Shown one piece after another: positions 7,034-15,712 of a DNA stretch of 23,547 nt. This stretch comes from an uncultured Eubacteriales bacterium. Its GTDB lineage: Bacteria; Bacillota; Clostridia; Lachnospirales; CAG-274. Below the pieces are notes generated by a model. The model did not search any database. It had not been told where the DNA came from and saw only the letters and a list, made by a program, of their open reading frames with translations. The translations under genes were made by a program, and so were the position numbers. The first letter of the stretch is position 1, and each line of letters begins with the position of its first letter. The DNA lies in NCBI GenBank assembly GCA_902496345.1, contig CABVAP010000024.1:1-23547 (forward strand), in the 5' to 3' direction.

Positions 7034-9259
7034 TTATGAATTTATTAAAATATTTTCAAAATCATTAGCCGGCATAGGTCTTGCAAAAAGGAAGCCTTGA
7101 ATATCATCACAATGATTTTCTTTTAAAAATTCCAACTGCATATTATTTTCAACACCTTCAGCTGTAATATGAAGTCCCAAATTTTGACCCATATTAATAA
7201 CATAATACAATAATGTTTCACCCTTCTTTTCTCCAACATGGTCAATCAAGCTTTTATCCAGCTTTAATGTATCAAAGCATTGCATATTTAAAGTAGCAAG
7301 TGAAGAATAGCCTGTACCAAAATCGTCCATAAGAATTTTAATACCCATATTTCGGAACTGCTCCAACAATTCCCTAATACTTGACATACCTTCCAAAGCA
7401 CTCTCTGTAATTTCAATTTGTATAAAATCAGTATTAATACCATATTCTTTTATAATTGCTCTATATCTTTCAACAATATCGACATAATACAGAGATGCCC
7501 TACTCAAATTAATAGACACCGGATAAATCTTTTGACCCTTTTCAAGCCATTGAGCCTGTTGCTTGCATACAGAACGGAACACATATTCATCAAGCTTAAC
7601 AATCATTCCATTTTGCTCAAACAACGGAATAAATACGCCCGGTGAAATCAAGCTTCCGTCTGTATCTCTCCATCTCACCAATGCTTCGCTGCCTACTATT
7701 TTTCCGGTTGCAGTACTATACTTCGGCTGATACCAAATTTCAAAATGCCCTTTAGCAATAGACTCATCGAATCGTTCTTCTAATCGCTGATTTTGCTGCA
7801 ACTTTTCGTGGTCCATTTCATTATAAAATACATAACGGGGGTCTTTTTGACTTCGAGCTTGTTCTCTGGCAAGCTGTGCTTTGCTAAAAGCGTCCTCCAC
7901 TTCATCGTCTTCATTAATTTCATAAATACCATAACGAGAATGGAGTCCCCTTACTTGCAATTTTCTTGCCTGCTTGTTAATTCGAGTAGAAATATTTTTC
8001 AACCGTTCTATCAATAGTTTTTTATCTTTTGTTTTCAAAAATATACTAAAAACATCTTCACCCACATGACTTGCAAGTTCTTCGTTTTGAAGTTCGGCAT
8101 TTATTATTTGCCAAATATCACTAATCATATAATTACCTGCTGATTTTCCGGCAGCAATATTAATATTATTAAAATGGGTAATATCCATAGAAATCAAATA
8201 CCCGTATATATCTCGTTTTTTATTCATTTCTACGCAAAACTTTGCATAATTAGCTCCTTTTGTAAGAGGGTCCTCGTATGCATAGCGAAGCATCATACTT
8301 TTCTGCTCCCAAGAAAGTTTGATAACAAATGACGCACCCATAAGGATAAGTATAGCTACAATAAAAGCCATAACATATAAACTATTCTGAATAGGTGCAG
8401 CCCTACCCTCCAAAACATCTGCCGGTATAATTGTAAGCATATACCAAGTAACATCGCCATCCATAAGCTTCACAGGAACACAGCTATAATAGCTTTTTTC
8501 TGATAGATAAAAGGTGCCACCGCCAGATATATTTTCTTGTATTTGTTTTTGCAATTTTTCAATCGCTTCTGTATTCTGCTGGTCTTTATCTAATAAATCT
8601 GTAAAAATATTTTCTGACATCTGTAAGGTATCATTTCCCATAGCGACTAAAATCTGTCCGTCACTGTTGATAGCACAGCTATAACCTTTACCGTCAAAAC
8701 ATTCTATTTGCAATGCATCATTAAAGCTTTGCGAATTATAAGTCAGACCAAATACACCTTCAACCTCTCCATTATCATTGTAGATTGGAATAGTCATAAC
8801 ATTAACCAAACCATGACTATCTTCCAAGGCATCTTCTAAAATACCGGAAATAGTCGCCTTACCTTTCATACCTCGCTTAAAAAATTCTCGATAAGAGAGA
8901 TTTGCCACGCCTCCGTCTGTTGAGTAACTTGTTCCGTCTGGAAAGCAATAGGCAAAGCGTTTTAAATTGTATTCATTAAGAAATATATTAAAAGACTGCA
9001 ATTTTTCATCTATATTCTCTGGTGTTGCATTATGCATATTTTCTGAAAGACTCAGCAACAGTTCATAATTTGAATGTATCTTATTATGTAACGCCAACGA
9101 ATTTTGCGTAGCTACATCATCAAGATTTTGCCATAATTGTTCTTTAAGCTCATTAAAAATAATATAGGAGCTTAAAAAAATTGTTATCACTATGGCAAAC
9201 AATACGAGAAGTATAACGCTAAACTTTTTTGTATTTATTTTTTTCATACGTTCATTCAT
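7034..9259 (-). CDS. Membrane GGDEF-EAL protein, probable cyclic-di-GMP phosphodiesterase with extracellular sensor
   Basis: 741 residues. A first membrane helix (about 13-35), an extracytoplasmic Cache-like sensor (about 40-290, with YREFFKRGMKG and GVFGLTYN) and a second helix (about 294-316) precede cytoplasmic GGDEF and EAL domains. The GGDEF signature is lost: the equivalent stretch reads HVGEDVF (398-404), and the DPLTG entry motif is DPLTKGAN, so cyclase activity is unlikely. The EAL domain keeps EALVRW (525-530), ITESALE, DDFGTGYSSL (645-654), LKLDKSLID, ITAEGVE and the final QGFLFARPM, the usual metal and catalytic set. I infer a c-di-GMP hydrolase tuned by an outside ligand, with the dead GGDEF perhaps as a regulatory GTP site. 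The start at 9259 has GGAAAGTGA about 9 bases upstream. It is monocistronic, with its own terminator. Confidence 0.9.
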   Translation of the reverse strand: MNERMKKINTKKFSVILLVLFAIVITIFLSSYIIFNELKEQLWQNLDDVATQNSLALHNKIHSNYELLLSLSENMHNATPENIDEKLQSFNIFLNEYNLKRFAYCFPDGTSYSTDGGVANLSYREFFKRGMKGKATISGILEDALEDSHGLVNVMTIPIYNDNGEVEGVFGLTYNSQSFNDALQIECFDGKGYSCAINSDGQILVAMGNDTLQMSENIFTDLLDKDQQNTEAIEKLQKQIQENISGGGTFYLSEKSYYSCVPVKLMDGDVTWYMLTIIPADVLEGRAAPIQNSLYVMAFIVAILILMGASFVIKLSWEQKSMMLRYAYEDPLTKGANYAKFCVEMNKKRDIYGYLISMDITHFNNINIAAGKSAGNYMISDIWQIINAELQNEELASHVGEDVFSIFLKTKDKKLLIERLKNISTRINKQARKLQVRGLHSRYGIYEINEDDEVEDAFSKAQLAREQARSQKDPRYVFYNEMDHEKLQQNQRLEERFDESIAKGHFEIWYQPKYSTATGKIVGSEALVRWRDTDGSLISPGVFIPLFEQNGMIVKLDEYVFRSVCKQQAQWLEKGQKIYPVSINLSRASLYYVDIVERYRAIIKEYGINTDFIQIEITESALEGMSSIRELLEQFRNMGIKILMDDFGTGYSSLATLNMQCFDTLKLDKSLIDHVGEKKGETLLYYVINMGQNLGLHITAEGVENNMQLEFLKENHCDDIQGFLFARPMPANDFENILINS

Positions 9260-9389
9260 ACATATTCACTTTCCACATTCCTTTAAAAAAATACCTGTAG
9301 ATTTTTTACTTTTACATATATTAAATACTCAACAATCACCAGTTTAAGCAAAATTACCGAATAATTTTGATAAATCGGGAAAGTTAAGC

Positions 9390-9442
9390 TAAGGAACCAC
9401 TGATTAATTAAGCTCTTAACAAATTAATCAGTGCTTCCCTAA
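9390..9442. repeat. Long imperfect hairpin between the phosphatase and GGDEF-EAL genes
   Basis: Arms 9390-9409 (TAAGGAACCACTGATTAATT) and 9422-9441 pair at 18 of 20 positions, with a perfect 12-bp core CACTGATTAATT, around a 12-nt loop. It lies about 35 bp after the phosphatase stop and may serve as that gene's terminator, though the T-tract on the minus strand is weak. Its arms resemble the lone relic at 6884, so it may be a small palindromic repeat element instead. Confidence 0.5.
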
Positions 9443-9476
9443 GTATTAATATCAATTTTCTTGCTTTTTTATTATT

Positions 9477-12400
9477 TTATTTAATTAAGTCAATTACCTG
9501 CTGAGGCACATAAGCTGTAATGCCGTTATATACTGTTACGCCCTCAAGCTTAATCTCATTACCATTTACTATAGCTATGTTTTTATTAACAGGCACAATA
9601 ATTTCATCTTTCCCCTTTGTAATGACTATTACAGGGTTTTTCTTATCCTCATTGTTCCAGTCAACCTTAGCACCCTTTTCCTCTGCTGCCTGTCTTACCG
9701 GTACAAACAATCTTTCTGTTACCTTGTCCAAATCTGTATCAAACAATTCTGCCATATATTTTGCTATATCAGTATTTTCAACAACTCCGCTAAGCTTTTT
9801 GCAATTTTCGGGTGCATATATATACAAAGGAATATCCTCGCCTGTGTGTCCATTTGTAGTCCAGCCGATATTAGCTCTCTTGGAAATCATAGGTCCTACA
9901 GTATAATTCATTTTTCCTGACTCTGTAGCTTTTATCTCCTCTATTTCCTCATCAGTAATGTCTGTTATGCCATAATACTGTGCCATAATCTCAGCTACAT
10001 TACTTTTATCCTCATTAAACAGCTTTTCTACACCCTCACCTGTTCTTGAAGCCTTTTTAAGAGGGTCTATAAAGGCTGAAAGTGGCTGCTTATCATAGTT
10101 ACTGTCAGTTGCCTTATTGCCTATTGTCATACCACCATTACCATGGTCAGTTACAGATATTACAACTGTGCTGCCATCTTTCTTAGCAAAATCAACTGCT
10201 ACCTTAACTGCATCATCATACGCAAGAGTATCAGATATAACACCAATTGGGTCATTTGCATGAGATGCCCAATCTACCTTAGAGCCTTCAACCAAGAGGA
10301 AAAAGCCCTTGTCATTTTTATTTAAAGTATCAATAGCCTTCTTTGTCATTTCTGCAAGAGATGGCTGCTTTGAAGAATCTCTGTCCATATCATAAGAGAG
10401 GTCCTTTGGTGCAAACATACCCCATATTTTTGAACTTGTTGTAGTATTCATTTCTTCAGGAGTAGTAATATAATCATATCCCATATTTTTAAGAACTTCT
10501 ATAAGGTTTTCTCCGTCACCTCTGCCCTCTTCACTTAAATAAAACTCTCCTGCACCAAGTACAACATCTATATCCTGATATACTTCCTGCTCACTGAGGT
10601 TATCATAATTTTTTCTGCTTGGGTCATGAGAAGAAAAATCTGCAGGAGTAGCGTGCATTATTTCAGAGGTTGCTACCATGCCTGTACTTTTGCCTTTAAG
10701 CTGTGCAGCCTCAAGAATTGATGCAACAGGGCGTCTTTTATCGCTCTCTGCAATAGGACTCATACCCGGCATTGTGTTCTCATCAGGAAGTACACCTACA
10801 AAGCCTGTATGTGACTTATAACCTGTTGCATAGGCAGTACCAGATGGTGCTGAATCAGCTATTGGTGCATCAGATGAATATGTTCTTACTAAACCACAGG
10901 CCATTTCATCAACAGCAAGACTGCCGTTTTTATACCATCTTGCAAGTGTTGTATCAGACACAGATTGTCCGTCAGGTATCATCATTATTATATTTTTAAC
11001 CTGTGAATTTTCATTTGACACAGTCTGATTGTTTGATTCAGAATTATCCTTCTTTGCTACATAAAAGCTATCGAAGGTTTCACCTTTTGTATTTCCACTT
11101 GCTGCAATTCCTTTTGCTGAAATACCCGTATCATCTTTATTCAAGAGCATAAATGAACGAATATCATTTTTCTCAACCACAGGTTTATTTCCTGATGGAT
11201 GATAAGGGTCATCTGCATTTCTGTAGTTATTTCCTATAGAAGCAGCTTCAATGTAATTAACACCATTTATAAGATATCTTTCATATACATGAGAATGACC
11301 AAAGCTGACAGCATCTACACCATATTTTTCATATATAGGTTTAAGCACATCATAAGCATAGTCACCATTTGGATATGTAGCCTTATCACCATTAATTACA
11401 GGTTCGGAAACAGGATAATAACCGTCCTCACCACGATTTAGCATATGCCAGTGCATATTAACCCATTTATACTCAGCATCTGTATTTGCAAGGTCCTCTT
11501 CAAGCCACTTAATCTGCTTACTATCCTTTGATATATCATCAAACATTACCCAGCCAGGTGCTTCAAAACCGTCCCAATTTTGCCAACGGAAGCAGGAAAT
11601 ATTGCTTATATGTAAATCACCATAATCTACACTATACCAATGCTTTCCACCTTTTTTATACTGCTGCTCAGGATAATAGGTTCTAAACAACTGCATATAT
11701 ATAGATAATGACCAATCATTGTTATCAGCAGCCATTTGCTTATCATTAAATACTCTCTGGTCATCTACCTCATGATTACCTGGTGTAGGGAATATAGGTG
11801 TATACTGAAGAAGCTCTGTATTATCACCCTCCTGCTGCATTATTTCAAACCAAGTTTTATCTTTTTCTTCAGGCTTAATAAAGCAGTTATCTACATCAAA
11901 CCATTCACCCGCTTTCCAAGGTGTATTAATCATATCACCCTCATATATAATGAAATCAGGCTTGTTTTGACCAATCTGCTTAACAGTAGCTGGACTTTCA
12001 TTTTTAAGCTGTAAATCAGACAAAAGTGCAAAAGAGAAATCTCCTGAATTTTCAGGTGCTGTTTTAAAGTTATATATTTTTGTTTCCTCGGTTTTACCGT
12101 CAACCTTTGTTGTAGCTTTGTAATAATATGTAGTATTAGGCTTTAAATCCTTAATACTGGCTATCTGCTGATAAACATTAAGTTCTGGATTTTTTTCAGG
12201 GTCATCATTATAACCCTCAGCATTTTCAGAGGTTTTAAATCCGTTTATTTTATATTGCTTTGCCTCTACAGTTTTTCCTAATTGAGGTGTTTCACCTATT
12301 TCAATTATACCAGTTCCATCGCCTTTAGTCAACCAACATATATCCATTGAGCTATCTGGGTCAATAGTCATAAGATATGGCTTAGTATAAGTAATGTCTG

Positions 12401-12488
12401 TTACCGCACCATAGCTTACACAGGATATGCTGCCAACAGACATTATCGCTGATAAAAAAACGGCACTTATAGTTTTGATAAGTTTCAT
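9477..12488 (-). CDS. Secreted two-domain phosphatase: purple acid phosphatase-like plus alkaline phosphatase (PhoA)-like, with C-terminal stalk-like domain
   Basis: 1003 residues, exported to hydrolyse phosphate esters outside the cell. A signal peptide (1 to about 28, cleavage likely after VSYGA) is followed by a fibronectin-like N-domain of purple acid phosphatases (about 35-140, LKPNTTYYYKA). Next comes a calcineurin-type metallophosphatase with SDLQ, EGDM (D185), GNHE (237-240), MHWH and GHSH (397-400). An Asn/Ser-rich linker (about 480-500) joins it to a PhoA-type domain with IPDGQ, nucleophile S546 in DSAPSGTA, E734/D739/H743, D781-H782 and H881. About 70 C-terminal residues resemble a copper-amine-oxidase-N-like stalk domain. 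Both active sites look complete. I start at ATG 12488, because AGGAG lies just upstream and a signal peptide begins there; the in-frame ATG at 12533 has neither. PhoP-type control is suggested by nearby repeats. Confidence 0.93.
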   Translation of the reverse strand: MKLIKTISAVFLSAIMSVGSISCVSYGAVTDITYTKPYLMTIDPDSSMDICWLTKGDGTGIIEIGETPQLGKTVEAKQYKINGFKTSENAEGYNDDPEKNPELNVYQQIASIKDLKPNTTYYYKATTKVDGKTEETKIYNFKTAPENSGDFSFALLSDLQLKNESPATVKQIGQNKPDFIIYEGDMINTPWKAGEWFDVDNCFIKPEEKDKTWFEIMQQEGDNTELLQYTPIFPTPGNHEVDDQRVFNDKQMAADNNDWSLSIYMQLFRTYYPEQQYKKGGKHWYSVDYGDLHISNISCFRWQNWDGFEAPGWVMFDDISKDSKQIKWLEEDLANTDAEYKWVNMHWHMLNRGEDGYYPVSEPVINGDKATYPNGDYAYDVLKPIYEKYGVDAVSFGHSHVYERYLINGVNYIEAASIGNNYRNADDPYHPSGNKPVVEKNDIRSFMLLNKDDTGISAKGIAASGNTKGETFDSFYVAKKDNSESNNQTVSNENSQVKNIIMMIPDGQSVSDTTLARWYKNGSLAVDEMACGLVRTYSSDAPIADSAPSGTAYATGYKSHTGFVGVLPDENTMPGMSPIAESDKRRPVASILEAAQLKGKSTGMVATSEIMHATPADFSSHDPSRKNYDNLSEQEVYQDIDVVLGAGEFYLSEEGRGDGENLIEVLKNMGYDYITTPEEMNTTTSSKIWGMFAPKDLSYDMDRDSSKQPSLAEMTKKAIDTLNKNDKGFFLLVEGSKVDWASHANDPIGVISDTLAYDDAVKVAVDFAKKDGSTVVISVTDHGNGGMTIGNKATDSNYDKQPLSAFIDPLKKASRTGEGVEKLFNEDKSNVAEIMAQYYGITDITDEEIEEIKATESGKMNYTVGPMISKRANIGWTTNGHTGEDIPLYIYAPENCKKLSGVVENTDIAKYMAELFDTDLDKVTERLFVPVRQAAEEKGAKVDWNNEDKKNPVIVITKGKDEIIVPVNKNIAIVNGNEIKLEGVTVYNGITAYVPQQVIDLIK

Positions 12489-12512
12489 ATAAACAACTCC
12501 TATCATAATTAA

Positions 12513-12630
12513 TATTTTTACATAAGCTATCATACCCCCACATTGTAAAATACTCTATCAGTTTTTTGAAAAGCTTGAGTAAAATTTATGTAATGAATTC
12601 GAGCTTCTAAACTTTACATAAGCTTTACGC
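12513..12630. promoter_or_regulatory. Divergent intergenic region with repeated TTTACA boxes, possible Pho boxes
   Basis: The 12-mer TTTACATAAGCT occurs at 12517-12528 and again at 12613-12624. The second copy is followed 11 bp on by TTTACG (12624-12629). On the minus strand, ATTACA (12589-12594) and TTTACT (12578-12583) are also 11 bp apart. Paired TT(A/T)ACA-like hexamers at 11-bp period are the known form of Firmicute PhoP boxes, and the minus-strand gene is a phosphatase. A possible -10 for that gene is TATGAT, at about 12529-12534. Regulation by PhoP is inference. Confidence 0.35.
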
Positions 12631-12712
12631 ATAGTTGATAGAACTACAGCCGTTTAATTGATAAAATTCTAATGAAACTTAACTGAAAATTTATTATAGG
12701 AGAATATTTGAT

Positions 12713-15016
12713 ATGAAAAAAAATAAAAATAAAAAATTCAAAAAACAACTGATAAAAAATATGATAAAAATGAATCAAAGCCTATCAAACATAAGTATAA
12801 AATATAAAGTTATATTTTCATTTATTGCTATCATAATTTTTTTCGGAATTATTGCGATTACAGGAGTATTAAGCCTCATTTCCATAGATAACAACTATAA
12901 AAATGTTATCGAAAACACTCAGCAGGTAAATATTCTCTTAAATCAAAACGAAAAAATAATGGAGGAAACCAACAGGAGTGCTTATATACTAACAAAAGAA
13001 TATTATATTGAAAGTAGTGTTAATTCTTCGTCAGCAAAAATAAAGGACAATATAAACACCTTCAACAACAATATAGATAAATGCATTACTTTGACACAAA
13101 ATGATGTATCTGCAAGCGATGAGGATAAACAGAAAAGAGTTACTGAATATAATGCTCTTAAGGACACAATAAACAAAGATTATGTAACTCTTATGCAACG
13201 CATAATGGATTCGGCACAAAAGGGAAAAGGCGTAAATATTACATCCGAGTTTAACAAAAAAACACAGGAAATTAATAATATATTATCCGCCTTAAGCAAG
13301 GAAGCCGAAGAAATAAGCAACAATGTATGTATACAGGCACATAATAAAACAAATGCAACTGTGCATTTTATGCTTATTTTCTTCATAATCTTGCTTTTTG
13401 CTACGGCAATAATTTCATTCACTGTTATTTACAGCATAATTAAACCTATAAACAGACTTATGACAGCACATAATATGTTTTCCAATGGTAATTTTAAAAT
13501 AAGATTTAAAAACAAAGGAAAAGATGAATTTTCAATGCTTGGAAACAATGTGGCAGATGTAGTTAAAATAATCGCAAATATAACCTCAGATATTAAAGCC
13601 GCTGGAGAAGAAATTGCAAAAGGAATGATAAATGTTCATATTAGCGAAGAAAATTACAACGGTGCATATAAAACAATAGTCAACGAAATAAATGCCCTTA
13701 TAAATAGGGCTGCAAATGATATTAAAAATATAATGGAATGTGTGGAGGAATATTCCGAGGGAAACATAGATTTTAAATGTGCAAGATTTTCAGGCGAAAA
13801 GGAAGCAATAAATATAGGCTTCGATAAACTCCAGAACAACATAAAAAATGTTTTAAATCAAACTCATTTTCTCACAAATTCGGTAGCTAAAGGACAATTA
13901 GAACAAAGAGCAGATTTATATGAATTTAATGGCGAATGGAAAAAAATTATTGAGGGTCTTAATGACGTTATGGACGCAATAGAAAATCCGTTAAATGAAT
14001 TTATATTTGTTTTAAGCTGTATTGAAAAAGCCGATTTCAGCAAAAGAATATCATTAAAATATGAAGGAAGATTTGCTGATATAAGTAATGCAGTTAATAA
14101 AACATCAAATTCACTTAATTACTATATAAATAAAATATCCGAAAGCCTTAACAGAATCGCCGAAAGAAAAATTAACTTTAAAATAACAGAGGAATACATA
14201 GGAGAATTTAATTTTATCAAAGAATCCATAACATTAATACTTGATAATTTCAATCTGCTTATTACTGATATAGATAACTCCTCGGAGCTTGTTAAGAACA
14301 AAACAAAACTTCTGACTAATTCAAGCCACAACATTTCAGAAGGAGTTTATACACAATCCGAAGCTATACAAAAGCTTAATTTAATTGCAGATAATATTTT
14401 AAGTGATGTTGAGGATACCGAAAATAAAGTAAAAAATGCAGGAAATATTATAAAACAGTCAAAAGAATTTTCAGAAACAGTTAAACTTCAGATGGACGAG
14501 CTTCTTCAAACATTAAATGAAATCAACGAAGCTGCTACATTTAACATAAGCATAATAAATTCAATAAATGATATAGCATTTCAAAGTAATATATTAGCTG
14601 TCAATGCTTCAATTGAGGCAGCACGAGCAGGTCGCTACGGAAAAGGCTTTGCTATAGTTGCTAAGGAGATAGAAGCATTAGCAAACAGAAGCAGAAAATA
14701 TGTTGTTCAAAGTCAAGAAATATTAAATGCTTCAGTAGAAAAAGCAAACAAAGGCTATATAACTGCACAAAATACAGCCTTTAGTGTAAATAATATTATA
14801 GAGAATATAGAACAGGCATACAGCGACATTGATTCACTTATTGAACTGTCAGAAGAAAACAGCAAATCTGTAAAATATATGGACGATAACATAAATAAAA
14901 TTTCAGATGCAGCAAATAAAAATCTTGAGGAAGCAAATATAACAGAAGCTAATTCAAAGGAGCTTTCAAAGAGCGCCTTTACACTCAAAGAAAAAATATC
15001 CGAATTTTCTCTTTAA
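12713..15016 (+). CDS. Methyl-accepting chemotaxis protein with a poly-HAMP array
   Basis: 767-residue membrane chemoreceptor that signals to CheA/CheW. It has a Lys-rich start, TM1 at about 34-55, a helical periplasmic-type sensor (56-215) of four-helix-bundle character, TM2 (about 217-242), then about six HAMP-like units starting near residues 255, 301, 346, 390, 437 and 481. Each has the pattern of a short G/E-x-(F/I/L) strand followed by a G(E/R)(F/W)xxI-type segment. The spacing is 44-47 residues. The signalling domain covers about 530-767; its conserved hairpin tip is IAFQSNILAVNASIEAARAG (about 621-640) followed by RYGKGFAIVAKEIEALANRS. No C-terminal CheR pentapeptide is seen. TAGGAG precedes the ATG by about 10 bases. 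It is divergent from the phosphatase and shares its upstream region. No che genes lie nearby, so it would plug into a distant core. Confidence 0.93.
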   Translation: MKKNKNKKFKKQLIKNMIKMNQSLSNISIKYKVIFSFIAIIIFFGIIAITGVLSLISIDNNYKNVIENTQQVNILLNQNEKIMEETNRSAYILTKEYYIESSVNSSSAKIKDNINTFNNNIDKCITLTQNDVSASDEDKQKRVTEYNALKDTINKDYVTLMQRIMDSAQKGKGVNITSEFNKKTQEINNILSALSKEAEEISNNVCIQAHNKTNATVHFMLIFFIILLFATAIISFTVIYSIIKPINRLMTAHNMFSNGNFKIRFKNKGKDEFSMLGNNVADVVKIIANITSDIKAAGEEIAKGMINVHISEENYNGAYKTIVNEINALINRAANDIKNIMECVEEYSEGNIDFKCARFSGEKEAINIGFDKLQNNIKNVLNQTHFLTNSVAKGQLEQRADLYEFNGEWKKIIEGLNDVMDAIENPLNEFIFVLSCIEKADFSKRISLKYEGRFADISNAVNKTSNSLNYYINKISESLNRIAERKINFKITEEYIGEFNFIKESITLILDNFNLLITDIDNSSELVKNKTKLLTNSSHNISEGVYTQSEAIQKLNLIADNILSDVEDTENKVKNAGNIIKQSKEFSETVKLQMDELLQTLNEINEAATFNISIINSINDIAFQSNILAVNASIEAARAGRYGKGFAIVAKEIEALANRSRKYVVQSQEILNASVEKANKGYITAQNTAFSVNNIIENIEQAYSDIDSLIELSEENSKSVKYMDDNINKISDAANKNLEEANITEANSKELSKSAFTLKEKISEFSL

Positions 15017-15097
15017 AATCTTACAATTGATAAACGCTTTAAAAATTTCTGTGTATCCGACTTCTTCTGACAAATAATGCAACAGAGTTATTTTCTG

Positions 15098-15128
15098 CAG
15101 CATTCGACAACTGAAATGTCGAGTGCTG
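15098..15128. repeat. Hairpin at the border of the recombinase relic
   Basis: CAGCATTCGACA (15098-15109) and TGTCGAGTGCTG (15117-15128) pair at 11 of 12 positions around ACTGAAA. No T-run follows on either strand, so it is a poor terminator. The serine recombinase similarity starts at the very next base, which makes it a likely element edge or insertion scar. Confidence 0.5.
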
Positions 15129-15248
15129 TATGCCAATCAGTCTGAAATAAGACCCTTTGCATCAAAGATTATTTGTGGTAATTGCAAAAAGCCTTACAAC
15201 CGAAAGGGTTGGAAAACTAAAGAAGGCGATACTAGGGTAGTTTGGCAA
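15129..15248 (+). pseudogene. Fragment of a large serine recombinase (zinc beta-ribbon region)
   Basis: A 40-codon plus-strand frame reads YANQSEIRPFASKIICGNC followed by KKPYNRKGWKTKEGDTRVVWQ. Large serine recombinases of clostridial integrative elements have a zinc beta-ribbon with RPFASKIICGxCGKxYxRKxW and VWQC, and the match is close. The expected cysteine after VWQ is replaced by unrelated sequence at 15249, exactly where the transposase similarity on the other strand begins. There is no start codon or catalytic serine domain, so this is a relic. It shows that an integrative element once lay here. Confidence 0.75.
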
Positions 15249-15610
15249 GTTGTAGTCATTCCTTTTGCGTAAAGGGACAGTATTTTTTCATCTAAACCTG
15301 TAATATTACGCTGATGCTTTGGTACAATTTGAGGTTCAAACTCACCTTTTCTGTCACGAGGCATATTCAATTCAACATTGCCAAGCTCGCTCTTTACAAT
15401 CTTTTTTGAATAACCATTTCTGCTGTTGTCAGTAGACTTTTCTGAAATTTCATAGCGGTCATATCCCAAGTGAGTATCCATTTCAGCTTCTAATGCTTCT
15501 TGTAAAACATCAGCAAACATTTCTTTCATTGCAGTTAACACATCATTAGATGATTTGAAATTTTGCTCCTTAATGTAGCTTCTTAATAATTCCTTTGATA
15601 CTTTTGACAT
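15194..15610 (-). pseudogene. Truncated IS256-family (mutator type) transposase
   Basis: A 138-codon frame starts at ATG 15610 behind AAGGAGGA. Its first 119 residues are the N-terminal part of an IS256-family transposase: SSNDVLTAMKEMFADVLQ, LEAEMDTHLGYDRYE, NSRNGYSKKIVKSELG, and MPRDRKGEFEP..VPKHQR up to LYAKGMTT. Full proteins run to about 400 residues with a DDE core, which is absent here. From about 15253 down to 15194 the frame runs on in antisense through the serine recombinase relic, so the last 19 residues are chimeric noise. It cannot transpose. Confidence 0.88.
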
Positions 15611-15712
15611 AAAATTAGTCCTCCTTATTTTTGCAAATTTTTACATTAAGTTCTATTTGCATTATTGTCAAGAAGGACTGTTTTTATACTGTTTACACAA
15701 AATTTTTTAAAG
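15611..15712 (-). mobile_element. Remaining end of the IS256-family element
   Basis: Upstream of the transposase start the sequence contains ACTGTTTACACAAAATTTTT (15689-15708). Terminal repeats of IS256-family elements carry a (T)GTGTAAA / TTTACACA core near the tip, so this is the transposase-proximal end. The outer limit is near 15710, where holin-like coding sequence starts. The opposite end is missing because the element is cut at about 15250, so no target duplication can be read. Confidence 0.65.

Noticed and set aside
8040..8065. Active diguanylate cyclase
   Set aside because: The signature reads HVGEDVF, not GGDEF, and the entry motif is also altered.
12400..12450. Lipoprotein signal on the phosphatase (SISC)
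   Set aside because: There is no Leu or other suitable residue at -3 of the Cys; a signal peptidase I site after VSYGA fits better.
12489..12533. 15-residue N-terminal extension of the phosphatase
   Set aside because: The signal peptide starts at the later ATG (12488), whose AGGAG ribosome binding site would lie inside the longer frame.
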